Source: Hyphomicrobium_A sp964620915 (GTDB lineage Bacteria; Pseudomonadota; Alphaproteobacteria; Rhizobiales; Hyphomicrobiaceae). Taken from it: 64,000 nt of DNA. Every line of letters starts with the position of its first letter. The first letter of the stretch is position 1. Made by a program: the position numbers and the translations under genes. The DNA lies in NCBI GenBank assembly GCA_964620915.1, contig CAZUKP010000004.1:21302-85301 (forward strand), read 5' to 3'. The notes below the pieces were generated by a model, which searched no databases, was not told the DNA's origin, and saw only the letters and a list, made by a program, of their open reading frames with translations. Positions 26,074-36,401 of the stretch are shown here, in pieces.

Positions 26074-29000
26074 TTACCAGGTTAGCTGAGCACCTGCACG
26101 GCCACCAACGGAGCTGTTGCTTCCGCGCCGCCCGTAGGAGTTCTCTTCAACGCTAAATCCGACGGCACCAGAGATCGCCAAGCGCTCACCCGAACCGAAT
26201 ATATTCCGTCCGACGACGCCCATCGCGCTGAAACCAAGCGCCATGTTCTCCTCCCAATAAGAGAGGTTACCGGCGATGCCGAAGGTCTCGTATCCGACCA
26301 GATCAGGATTTTCGAGTGCCATTGCGATAGCAACGCCCCCGCCGAGTTCGCTCAAAGCGCCGAAGATGCTGCCGCCATCCGTTGCCAAGTTGCCCGCGGC
26401 ATCGGACGTAACGACCTCAAGTGGGCCCGTCTGGCGCGCCCTACTCAAACCAGAGGTGATACCGGGCGTCGTGTAGGTTTGCGTTGCCGACCCGAACATC
26501 ATCTGATTGTCAAAGGTCGTCTCTGCGTCCGTACCAATTGCTGATGAGTTCGTGTGCGCAGCAGCAACAGTTGCGTTGTGACCTATGGCGTTTGAGGACT
26601 GGGCAGCGGCCTGTGAATTTGTGCCGATCGAGGTCGTGTCCGAGGCATAGATGCCATTACCCGCGTTCGTTCCCATGGCGATGTTATTGTAGCCAACGAC
26701 GCCATTGCCGGACAGCGCACCCGTGGCGACGTTATTGGCGCCAATCACACCGTTGCCAACGGCAAGGCCTGACGCTTGGTTATTGACGCCGATGACGCCG
26801 TTGCCGGAGAAAGCACCACTGGCCTGATTGAAGGCACCGAAGACACCGTTCCCAACGGCAAGACCACTCGCCTGGTTGTCAAACCCGAAAACGCCATTGC
26901 CCGAGTCCGTGCCGCTGGATTGGTTGCCGGCACCGACAACGAGGTTGCCTACAGCGACGCCCGAGGCTTGGTTGTTCACGCCCAGGACAAAATTGCCCGC
27001 GTCCTCGCCACTGGCCTGATTGTTGGCGCCGACGACAAAGTTGCCCGAATCTTTCCCGCTAGCCTGGTTGTTGGCACCGACCACCACATTTCCGACGCGC
27101 AGGCCACTGGCCTGGTTATTGACGCCGACGACGCCGTTTCCTGAGAAGGCACCGGAAGACTGATTGAAGGCACCCAATACGCCATTGCCGACAACAATGC
27201 CGCTCGCTTGATTCGCAAGTCCGAAGACGAGGTTTCCTGAACCTGTCCCTTCGGCCTGGTTATCGCTGCCCCAGACGCCGTTGCCGGACCCGACACCCTG
27301 CGCCGAGTTGCGATCACCGAACACCAAGTTGCCGGACCCGGTACCCGTGGCGTTGTTGTCGTCGCCCGTCACAACGTTACCGGAGCCGACGCCGGACGCG
27401 ACGTTCCGGTTACCGCCAACGATGTTGCCTGAGCCTGTGCCTTCGGCGCTATTGTCGTCGCCCCAAACACCGTTGCCCGTGCCGACGCCCTGAGCGGAGT
27501 TACGGTCACCGAACACCAGATTGCCAGAACCCGTGCCGGTCGCGTTGTTGTCATCACCGCCGACGACGTTGCCCGAACCGGTGCCCGAAGCAACGTTGCG
27601 GTTGCCGCCGACAATGTTGCCTGAGCCTGTGCCTTCGGCGCTATTGTCGTCGCCCCAGACGCCGTTGCCGGACCCGACACCTTGCGCCGAGTTACGGTCA
27701 CCGAACACGAGATTACCCGTGCCCGTGCCGGTCGCATTGTTGTCGTCGCCCATCACGACGTTGCCCGAGCCGACACCCGAGGCAACGTTGCGGTTTCCGC
27801 CGACGATGTNNNNNNNNNNNNNNNNNNNNNNNNNNNNNNNNNNNNNNNNNNNNNNNNNNNNNNNNNNNNNNNNNNNNNNNNNNNNNNNNNNNNNNNNNNN
27901 NNNNNNNNNACGACGTTGCCCGAGCCGACACCCGAGGCAACGTTGCGGTTTCCGCCGACGATGTTGCCCGTTCCGGTGCCGCTCGCCTGGTTGTCATCGC
28001 CCCAGACGACGTTGCCTGTGCCCGTGCCGGACGCTGAGTTGCGGTTGCCGCCGAGAATGAAGTTGCCCGACCCCGTACCGCTGGCTTGGTTGTCGTTGCC
28101 GAAGACAACATTGCCCGAGAAGTCACCGTTGGCGGCATTGCGATTACCTCCAACAACATTGCCTGAGAAGCTGCCGTTCGCGTTGTTGTCGTTTCCGGTT
28201 ACGAAGTTGCCGCTCATAAACGAGTTCGTGCTGTTGCGATTCCCTTCAACGACATTGCCCGAAAGGTCACCGATCGCTTTGTTGTTGTTTCCGATCACGA
28301 CATTGCCGGAACCATCGCCGATGGCCTTGTTGCTATCGCCGAAGACGCCGTTGCCGGAAAAGTTGCCGAACACGAGGTTGTTGTTGCTTTCAGCGCCCGG
28401 TAATCCGACGACGTTACCGGAACCCACACCGCTCGCCTGGTTGTTGTTGCCGAAGACCCCGTTGCCACTGAACGCGCCGCTGGCCTGATTGTTGTTGCCG
28501 TCAACGATGTTGCCGACAATCACGCCGCTGGCGAAATTGTACTCGCCGAACACGCCGTTGCCGGAGCCGAAGCCGATGGCCGTGTTGTGATCACCTTCGA
28601 CAACATTGCCCGACAGGTTTCCGACCACGTTGTTGCCAGTGCCGTTGACCCAGTTGCCCGACCCGCTGCCGAGCACGTTGTTGTGGTTGGCGCCGGCACC
28701 GTAGAAGTTGCCCGAGAAATCACCGATCACGTTGTTATCGGCAGCATCCGGGCCGGCAAAGTTGCCTGAGACATTGCCAATAATCGTGTTGTCGTTGAAG
28801 TTCGCGCCATTCCCGACGCCTGAAAAATTACCCATGATGGTGTTGTTGGCGAACCCGTCGCCGTTCAGGATGCCTGAGAAATCGCCAAGGATCGTGTTGT
28901 CCGTCACTGATCCAAAATTGAAGCTGCCCGAACCGTCACCAATGATTGTGTTGCCAGTCACCGGGCCGAACAAGTTCAGGCTTCCCGATCCATTGCCAAG

Positions 29001-30860
29001 AATGGTGTTATCGGAGACGTCGCCGCCGTTAAAGCTGCCGGACAGCGTTCCGATAATCGTGTTGTCGGTAAGGTCGCCGGCATTCAGGCTGCCCGAGCCA
29101 GTGCCGCCGATGAAGTTTCTGGCAACCTCCACGTCGGTCCCGAACCCGTTTCCGCTGCCCGAGAAGTTGCCGAAAATTGCGTTGTCGGACACGACAGCGG
29201 TCCCAAACAGACCATTCGCGGTGCCCGAAGCATCGCCCATAACGATATTGTTGTTGATGGTGGCGCTGCCATCCGTGCCCAAGCTGCCGTTGCCGGCCAA
29301 CGAGCCGTCACCAAAAAGCAGGTTGTTCTTGATCACGGCGTTGCCCGAATCCACGCCGATACCATTGCCGCTTGCGGACAGGTCGCCGAAGATCCTGTTG
29401 TCCTGGATATCAGCATTGCCGCTGATCCCACCCAAGCCATTGGCACTCAGCGAACCGCCACCGTAGATGAAGTTGTTGCTCAGAACGGCATTTCCCGTGC
29501 CGAAACTGGCACCATTGAGACTGCCGGAGCCGTCACCGAAAATCGTGTTCCCGGTAAGGTCAGCAGAGCCGTCGCCTAGAACAAACGAGGCGCCATTTCC
29601 GCTCCCCGAGCCATTGCCATAGATCTTGTTACCCTCGAGATTCGCCGTGGCATTCCCAAGCAGCGCACTGCCATTACCGCTTCCCGACTCGTCCCCGTGA
29701 ATCTCATTGTATGCAAGCGTGGCATTTCCGCTGCCGGCGCCCCCGGACGCACCGTTGTCGCTGCCCGAATCCGTACCAAAGATCTTGTTATTCTCAAGGT
29801 TCGCGAAACCGCCACCCACGACAGCCGAACCGTTGCCGCTGCCTGAGCCGTTGCCGCCAATGACATTGTTGAGGAGGGTCGCGTCACCGCTGAGACCGCC
29901 GGCCCCGTTATCACTTCCGGAGTCGTCGCCAGAAATCCAGTTGTTCGTCAACGTCGCGGTTCCCGTCCCGCCGGACGCACCGTTGCCACTGCCGGAACGA
30001 TTTCCGTCGATCCAGTTGTTCGTCAGCGTNNNNNNNNNNNNNNNNNNNNNNNNNNNNNNNNNNNNNNNNNNNNNNNNNNNNNNNNNNNNNNNNNNNNNNN
30101 NNNNNNNNNNNNNNNNNNNNNNNNNNNNNTTGTCGCTGCCTGAGTCGTCGCCGACGATCACGTTATGGTTGAGGAATGCGTATGCGGAGCCTGCGGCCGC
30201 GCCGTTGCCGCTGCCGGAGTTGTTCCCATCGATCCAGTTGTTCGTCAGTGTGGCGTTGCCGGAACCAATTCCGGACGACGATCCGTTGTTGCTGCCAGAC
30301 CCATTGCCATCGATATAATTCGCAACAATGACTGCGCGTCCGTCCTGCCCGCCGCCCAAGGCATACACCGTGCTAGCATTGCCGTTTCTGCGAGCAGAAC
30401 TATTCCCATGCACCTCATTGTCGCGGATATCCGCGTATCCGTTACCCGGAACATTGCCGAAAAAATTGTACCCGTCGCCATTACCGTTCTGACGGCCAGC
30501 GTTATTCCCATCGAGGATGTTGCCCGAACAGAAGAACGTCGACGACCCACCATTTTCTCCGATGGCATTCTGTCTGCCTGCATTGCTGCCCGAGAGTGTA
30601 TTGGTGACCCCAGAACAGTCTGCTGCCATCGCCTGATCCGGCGCTGTGATGATGGACGCTGCGGCCAGGACGAGCGCGCTGACGGCGGTGAGGATGGTGC
30701 GGCGAGCGGTAGCGGCGGATGCCGAGGAATACCGGGTAGACAATTGCGAAGCCTCCTGAGCGCATGTGAAACGCTTGGCGGGCTTGCGCCCGCGGATGTA
30801 CGCAACGACCTGACCTAAAACTCCGTACGCAGATTCAGAATACTTGCATCGTTCCCACAT
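26074..30860 (-). CDS. giant trimeric autotransporter adhesin (YadA-like), split by two assembly gaps
   Basis: Surface protein of roughly 1.5 thousand residues plus whatever the gaps hide. A long signal region ends near APDQAMA-A. The N-terminal half (about 28.6-30.7 kb) has irregular repeats built on NATLTNN-x-IDGN-x-SGSGNGA. The next part has strict 16-residue units of the type ATGTGSGNLVFGDRNS, a YadA-head-like left-handed beta-roll. The C-terminal anchor begins GGVAIAMALENPDLVG and ends in a terminal Trp after GGRAGAQL, as expected for an outer-membrane barrel. The gap at 27810-27909 breaks the frame; deleting it together with a 55-bp duplicated flank restores one frame. Adhesion is inferred from family. 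Confidence 0.8.
26650..28600 (-). repeat. 48-bp tandem repeats in the autotransporter, with a 192-bp higher-order unit
   Basis: Sixteen-residue (48 bp) units follow one another. Around 27.2-28.0 kb four consecutive unit types form a 64-residue (192 bp) block, FGDRNSAQG - WGDDNSAEG - GGNRNVASG - GDDNNATG, that recurs nearly identically at least three times. Such near-identity explains the assembly break here and allows length change by recombination. Confidence 0.8.
27810..27909. other. assembly gap (100 N) between overlapping contig ends
   Basis: The 55 bases before the gap (27755-27809) are identical to the 55 after it (27910-27964). The gap is probably not missing sequence but two contigs that share a 55-mer. 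Confidence 0.9.
30030..30129. other. assembly gap (100 N)
   Basis: Interrupts the N-terminal repeat region of the autotransporter. The flanks do not overlap, so some sequence is probably missing. Both sides are in the same frame with 100 placeholder bases, so the missing length should be 1 modulo 3. Confidence 0.9.
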
Positions 30861-31549
30861 CGACGTTTACCTGACTCTCAAACGCCGCTAACTGAACGTG
30901 CCCCCTCCGCCTCCAAAAAAGGGCACATTTGTGCCATAAACAACATCGGATTTGATTAGATCTCAAATCATTAAGTAGGTATGCAGACGGTTCAGCAGCT
31001 TTGAGTTGCAGAGGCGCAACACCCGAGGTCTGGCATCGTTTCCTGCGTTGGCACCTTCGCTCATCGCGATTGGTGCATATGTTTCGGCGCCGCCAAGCAT
31101 TTCACCCGTTCGGGGGTGTGGTGATCGACTGGTTCCGCAAGAGGTTGGCGAGCCGAGCATCGAGACTCATAGGATACCCCATTCTTGTGCACGATCTGTC
31201 ACACTTAGAAGAGTTCCAGCCAAAGGGGAGCCAGGACTTCAACCGAATCGCTGACGCGGGGCGCCGAACCGACGAAGGCAGGTGGCACGGAGTTTGGGTC
31301 CTTGACGTCCGATGTCCTGCGTAGTGCATTGGTTGCAATGAAGCCAAGCGAACGATGCGCTCGCACTTCAACTTTAGATGGCACCCATCTCAAGTATGGC
31401 CATTGAGGGTACCGTCCAAAGCCCCACAGACAGAACCACGTACATGCCTTCCATACAGGAGTGTTCAGTGGCACTACTCGGCACCTCGCACAGCGGACTA
31501 GATTTGTGTGGCCAATCGCTGCGCACTAGACCAGCAGTAATTGGTGAGT
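30861..31549. other. intergenic region between the divergent autotransporter and GT25 genes
   Basis: About 690 bp. Several short open frames exist on both strands but none has a recognisable family, good ribosome site and codon pattern together. The palindrome at 30922-30935 is the only clear structure. Promoters for both flanking genes must lie here. Confidence 0.5.
30922..30935. promoter_or_regulatory. palindrome upstream of the autotransporter
   Basis: GGCACA-TT-TGTGCC, a perfect 6-bp inverted repeat about 62 bp before the autotransporter start. It could be an operator. It resembles a sigma-54 promoter on the minus strand but the spacing is one base short. Confidence 0.3.
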
Positions 31550-32461
31550 ATGAATACCGACGGAGAAGTCTTTGGAGCACCAATGGAACGTGCGACCGGT
31601 CTCGCCGACCGCGTACCCTTGCAGCATAGCGCACCACTTGAACCCGTTCGGGGCCGCAGCATCTCTATCTCAAGCTTTTACATCAATAGGGATTGTGATG
31701 AGGGGCGTCGCATCGCCATCGAGAATGGATTGCGCGATGTCGGCATCAATGCCGAACGCGTTTCGGCCGTGGATGGCTTAGAGGTTCCAGCTAACCTTGA
31801 GGACTATTTCTTTGTAAGCAAGAAGCAGGTTTCCCAACTGAATGCCGGAGAAATTGGCTGCTATGCAAGCCACCTCAAGGTGGCCAGCATTATCGTCGAT
31901 CGCGTGCTTCCATCTGCGCTGGTGCTTGAGGACGACGCGATACTTCCCAAGAATTTCGCTGAACATCTGAAGAACATTCTTGCGACGCTCCCAGAAGGTT
32001 GGGATATCGTCCACCTCTCAGGCGACAACTCACGCGCGGTAAAGCCCATTGGCCGTCTCGACGGATCGCACATCCTCGTGCGCTACTCGCGTGTCCCGGC
32101 CGGCACAGTCGCATATTTGATAAGTCAGGCCGGCGCAAAGAAGTTTCTGGTTCCGCTAAAGCGATACTGGCCCGTCGATACGGACATGCGCCAACCTTGG
32201 CGCTTCAAGTTTCAAATCTATGGTGTTGTGCCCAAGATCGTCGGACATTGCGATGAGCTCCCATCCGCTATCATTTCAAAAGGTGAGCGCTCAAGGTTGC
32301 GCCGGGGCCTTCCGCGACCCATCCGCGGTTCTTGGACGGGGAACCCGCTGCACACGCCGCATGGGTTTTTCTATAATCTGAAGATACTTGGGCCGACCTG
32401 GTGGTTGCGGTGCTACGTGCGGAATTCGGTCAGGCGACTGTCCGGAATCCTGGGCTTTTGA
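31550..32461 (+). CDS. glycosyltransferase family 25
   Basis: 303 residues. The family 25 pattern is clear: FYINRDCDEGRRIAIENGL at the start of the domain, AGEIGCYASHLKVA, the acidic metal/sugar-nucleotide motif LEDDAILP, and GTVAYLISQAGAKKFL. Bacterial members add sugars to lipooligosaccharide or to proteins. The neighbouring giant adhesin is divergently transcribed, so glycosylation of that protein or of LPS is possible, without direct evidence. GGTGAGT precedes the ATG at 31550. Confidence 0.88.
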   Translation: MNTDGEVFGAPMERATGLADRVPLQHSAPLEPVRGRSISISSFYINRDCDEGRRIAIENGLRDVGINAERVSAVDGLEVPANLEDYFFVSKKQVSQLNAGEIGCYASHLKVASIIVDRVLPSALVLEDDAILPKNFAEHLKNILATLPEGWDIVHLSGDNSRAVKPIGRLDGSHILVRYSRVPAGTVAYLISQAGAKKFLVPLKRYWPVDTDMRQPWRFKFQIYGVVPKIVGHCDELPSAIISKGERSRLRRGLPRPIRGSWTGNPLHTPHGFFYNLKILGPTWWLRCYVRNSVRRLSGILGF

Positions 32462-32622
32462 AGGCCTGTTACGTCCGAAATCCCCCAGCGCCGCCTACCT
32501 TTTCGGCTGTACAGATTCGGCCGCTCGTAGACCTGCCATCGGATGGCTGACCCAACCCGCTCCGCACAAGCCAGACAATGGTAGGTCCCGCTACACGCCC
32601 TGCGCGGCAACGCCTCCAATGA

Positions 32623-35600
32623 TCACTCAGCAGCCTCGTGGCGGGTTCGCGGCTGCAGCCTTGACTGCCCGGCCTCTACGGAATCTGCAACATCACGCAA
32701 CTTTAGATGAAGGTCGCGCTGCGGGAACGGGATCTCAATGCCATTCGCATTGAGGGCCCGATAGATTCCGGTATGAAGCTCATGCAAAGCACGCAGGCGC
32801 TGATTAGGTTGCGCGACAAATACGCGGACTTCAAAGTCCAGAGAGCTGTCACCAAAGCCCATGAAAAGCACACTTGGGGGTGGCACTTCCAATGCCAGCG
32901 GATTTGCCCGAATGACCGCCAGCATGATCTCTTGAACGCGGTCGGTGTCCGTGCCGTACGCGACCCCAACGTTGAAGAGCAAACGCGTCACCGGTTCGCT
33001 CAATGTCCAATTCGTCACGCGGTCCGTGATCAGTGACTTGTTGGGAACGAGAATCTCGCGATTGTCCCAATCGGTAATGCTTGTCGCCCGGATTTGGATT
33101 CGAGACACGGTACCGCTCACATCGCCAATCGTCACGGTATCGCCGACGCGGATGGGGCGCTCAAACAATATAATGAGACCCGAGATGAAATTGGCGACGA
33201 TTTCCTGCAGGCCGAAGCCGACGCCGACGCCAAGCGCTGCGATAATCCACTGTAGCTGCGACCAGTCCGCGCCAATGGACTGGAAGGCAATTACGATGCC
33301 GATGGTAATGATGCAGTATCGGCTGATCGACGTAATCGCATAGCGTGTGCCTGGCTCGATAGCCATTCGTTGGAGAAGCGTGAACTCGAGAAGCCCCGGC
33401 AAATTGCGCGCAGCTACCAACGTGAGAACGCCAATTGCGATGCCAATCAAGAAGTTGAAGAGCGTAACTGGAACGACCTTCGTGCCAGCATCGGTGGTGA
33501 TCGTCTGTGTCCAAAGGGAAATTTCGTCGAGCAAGCCCAGCGCAGGCAATAAGGACTTCCACGTGAGCCAAAGCCCCACGCCGATGCCCACCAATGTCAA
33601 CATGCCCAGCAGATTGCGGGTCTGCTCGCTGATAGATGCAACATCAATCTCGGAATCATCGATGACGTGTGGGCTGGCATCACCACTGGATTTAGTTTCC
33701 GCGATCACGGCTGCCGTCTCGCTGGCTTTCTTGCGCCGTTCCTGCGCCCGCACAACTTCCAAGCGACGCCGCGCAACGAGGAGTTCTCTGATGCCGACAG
33801 CGTAGGCCAGCAATCCCAGGAAAACGATTGCGATGGTAACTGCTAGCCGTGTTTGAAGCTGTGTGGCGCTATCGTAGTAGCCAAAGACAGAAAGGGCAGC
33901 GAGTGCAAGCGGTGCAGCACCAAGCACCGGGTACCATATGCCGCGTGTCAACCAAAGCGCACCTTCAGGAGAGAGCCTTGAAGCAACGGGACGTTTGCGG
34001 GGGCTGACGATCCGGAAGACGAAGAGGGAAAGGGCAATTGCTCCGACGATGAACGCCAATCGTCCCAGACCATCCCGGTAAGTCTGAGAATTGCTGGCGT
34101 CGATCATGCCCAACAGAAAGGCTATCGGTGTGATCACAAACGCCAATCTGTGAAGATTGCGCGAAATACCCTGGCATTCGCGGTCGCGCCACTCAAAGTG
34201 GGCACGCAAAAGTCCAGAAGGAATGCAGAGATTTTGCACGAAGCGAATAACGAACAAAACGATCGCCGCCGAAACGAGACCGCTTCCAACCGTTGCGGCA
34301 AACTCCAGCTCGGTAGGCGGGCGAGCAAGCAGCCTCCCCGCGTAGCCCATGAGGAGTGGCAACGGCAATGAGATAACAGTCGTGATTATTAGTGCTCGGG
34401 GAGTGAGCAAGAAGTTGTCCTTTGACACCTTGCCCACCGCATTGGCAATCTCATTGAGCCTCAGAACCAATCGTCTGCGGAACAGGAGGATCAAACTGCA
34501 GGCGAGCAGAACCAGGGCCGTTAAAAGCGGTGCATTTTGAGTCCGCCCCCAAAGCGCTTGGGCCGTCCGCTTCCAACTCTCACCAGTCGAGAGCCAGTCG
34601 ACGGCTGTCCTGATCTGATCCCACCAAGTTCGACCGAGTGGGGCTGAGGTCGGCAACCACAACAACCGACTGCTCAAGAGCTCTTGAAGCTGCTCCGTAT
34701 GGCTCTTCAGTTCGCGATTGGCAGCGTTGAGCTTGGCAAGCTGTTCAATCTCTAAGGCGCGTGTCTCGCTCAGCTGCGCAAGAGCCTCGCGCCTGGCGGC
34801 CATGAGCTCTTCAAGTTTCGGGCGTAGTTCATTCCAATCCTTATCCGTGTCAAGGCCACCCTCTGAAAGGACTCGCTTGCCGGCAAGCTCCGGATCGAGC
34901 AGGGCACGCCGCCTTTGTTCCACGTTGAGACGCTGCAAACGTGCCTCAACGATATCCTCATCGCGATCCCGGATTCTGTCACGGAGTTTCGAAAGGATCG
35001 GGAGTTGGTCGCGCATTTCGCGGAGGTACTCGCCCAGATCCGAGCCGACGCTACCAATTTCCAAGATCTGCTGCGCGCTCGCGAGCGTCTCCTTTAGCTG
35101 CGCAATATCGGCACTGATTACCGCTTGATCCCGTTGCGCCTTTTCAATAAATCGCGTTAGCGCGGTCCGTCTCTCGTGCAGATCTGAGGTGGCCTTCGCG
35201 TAGGCTTGTAAAATCGGATGCTTGTCAGACAGCTCACGTGTGACACGTTCTGACTCCGCCTGCTTCGCCACTGCATCGCTTTTGCGTAGTTCGTTGGCCC
35301 GTCCCTCAAGGAGCGGAATTTGCTTTTGGAGTTCCTCAAGCTGGGCGGCAACCAAATCGCGGGATGCCGAAATGAGTGCCTTCCGCGCCGGTAGGCTGAT
35401 GACTTCTTGCTCGAGAAGATTGATCTTGGAAGACCTTACTAGGCGTTCGGCAGCAATCGAAGCGCGTTTTGCATCCACCACTGGCGAAGAACTGTCCTCT
35501 TCATCAGCCGTACTCGCCTCAGCAAGGGCATCAAGTTTCTTTTGCTCATCGGTTTGCTCTGCGCGCGCCGTCGTTGAGCGCGAGGCAATGTCGCGCAGCG

Positions 35601-36114
35601 CCGTATCAAGTCGGGTGAGTTCGGACCCGAGCTTAGCTGACTCGCCCTGCGCGGTTGTCAGTTGTTGTTCGACATCGCCTAGTGACATTGCTCCGATGGC
35701 GGACTGCAATCCTGCAATCTTTGGACCTGCCGATGACTGCAGGCTGTCCAATTGCTTCTTTATCGAGTCTGTTTTCTTCGGCGATTCTTCGATCGTCTTT
35801 TGAAACTCAGCGGCTGCCTCACGGTTGGATTCGGCCGCTTCCAATGCCGCGAGTGCTTTGCGATAGAGGGCAAGAGCTTGATCACGCGGCGCCGCATCCA
35901 GATCCTTGCGAGCCTCGACCTCGTCAATCTTGGCTTTTATCCGAGAAGACGTCAGCGCCGGCGTGGCCGAGACGTCGGCAGTGTCGACCTGCGGTTGGTC
36001 CGCCCCCGGCGCCGGCGCCTGCTCTTGCGCATGTGCTTCCCTTCCGCAAACAACGGCTGCGGCCATGAAAATGCATGCGATTGAAGTTCGCCAGTTGAGA
36101 CCTAATGTGATCAA
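32623..36114 (-). CDS. MscK/KefA-type mechanosensitive channel
   Basis: 1163 residues. A signal peptide (to about AHAQE), then a large periplasmic region rich in coiled coil (about 40-500), about ten membrane helices, and a C-terminal MscS domain. The pore helix and beta domain are recognisable: ALGVGVGFGLQEIVANFISG, LFERPIRVGDTVTIGDVSG, and DNREILVPNKSLITDRVTNWT. Releases solutes during hypo-osmotic shock. Length matches the long MscK class rather than the 280-residue MscS. It is the last gene on its strand before the convergent GT25 gene. Confidence 0.92.
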   Translation of the reverse strand: MITLGLNWRTSIACIFMAAAVVCGREAHAQEQAPAPGADQPQVDTADVSATPALTSSRIKAKIDEVEARKDLDAAPRDQALALYRKALAALEAAESNREAAAEFQKTIEESPKKTDSIKKQLDSLQSSAGPKIAGLQSAIGAMSLGDVEQQLTTAQGESAKLGSELTRLDTALRDIASRSTTARAEQTDEQKKLDALAEASTADEEDSSSPVVDAKRASIAAERLVRSSKINLLEQEVISLPARKALISASRDLVAAQLEELQKQIPLLEGRANELRKSDAVAKQAESERVTRELSDKHPILQAYAKATSDLHERRTALTRFIEKAQRDQAVISADIAQLKETLASAQQILEIGSVGSDLGEYLREMRDQLPILSKLRDRIRDRDEDIVEARLQRLNVEQRRRALLDPELAGKRVLSEGGLDTDKDWNELRPKLEELMAARREALAQLSETRALEIEQLAKLNAANRELKSHTEQLQELLSSRLLWLPTSAPLGRTWWDQIRTAVDWLSTGESWKRTAQALWGRTQNAPLLTALVLLACSLILLFRRRLVLRLNEIANAVGKVSKDNFLLTPRALIITTVISLPLPLLMGYAGRLLARPPTELEFAATVGSGLVSAAIVLFVIRFVQNLCIPSGLLRAHFEWRDRECQGISRNLHRLAFVITPIAFLLGMIDASNSQTYRDGLGRLAFIVGAIALSLFVFRIVSPRKRPVASRLSPEGALWLTRGIWYPVLGAAPLALAALSVFGYYDSATQLQTRLAVTIAIVFLGLLAYAVGIRELLVARRRLEVVRAQERRKKASETAAVIAETKSSGDASPHVIDDSEIDVASISEQTRNLLGMLTLVGIGVGLWLTWKSLLPALGLLDEISLWTQTITTDAGTKVVPVTLFNFLIGIAIGVLTLVAARNLPGLLEFTLLQRMAIEPGTRYAITSISRYCIITIGIVIAFQSIGADWSQLQWIIAALGVGVGFGLQEIVANFISGLIILFERPIRVGDTVTIGDVSGTVSRIQIRATSITDWDNREILVPNKSLITDRVTNWTLSEPVTRLLFNVGVAYGTDTDRVQEIMLAVIRANPLALEVPPPSVLFMGFGDSSLDFEVRVFVAQPNQRLRALHELHTGIYRALNANGIEIPFPQRDLHLKLRDVADSVEAGQSRLQPRTRHEAAE

Positions 36115-36401
36115 GCTGCCCCCGTCGCAGGCTTACGCGGCGATTAAGTACTCGTCCGCGCATAAGGTGTCACCTGCTATGGCGAAATCGGGACTCCCTT
36201 GTGGCAGAAACGTGAAAGTCGGCTGTATATTGGACGTTATGGTGAAGCCCGGACGGGGGGGCAAAGGCTGGCCGGGCGGCACACCGCCCTGGAGCCAACT
36301 GACCCCATGCCTCGCGGCGTCTCACAGAACGCTCGATATTTGCCGTCAGGGGTCAATTCTTGCGTTGCGGCCACAGGTAGCCATGGCCGCCTGCATCACC
36401 T

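Noticed and set aside
26500..30000. CRISPR-like array or long Pro-rich genes on the plus strand
   Set aside because: The repeats are coding repeats of the minus-strand adhesin with no distinct spacers, and the plus-strand open frames are shadows created by the repeat composition.
30920..30938. Sigma-54 promoter for the autotransporter (TGGCAC ... TGC on the minus strand)
   Set aside because: The GG-to-GC spacing is 9 instead of the required 10, and the match is explained by the palindrome.
31001..31474. Short open frames between the adhesin and GT25 genes
   Set aside because: No recognisable family, no consistent codon pattern, and overlapping frames on both strands with equal length.
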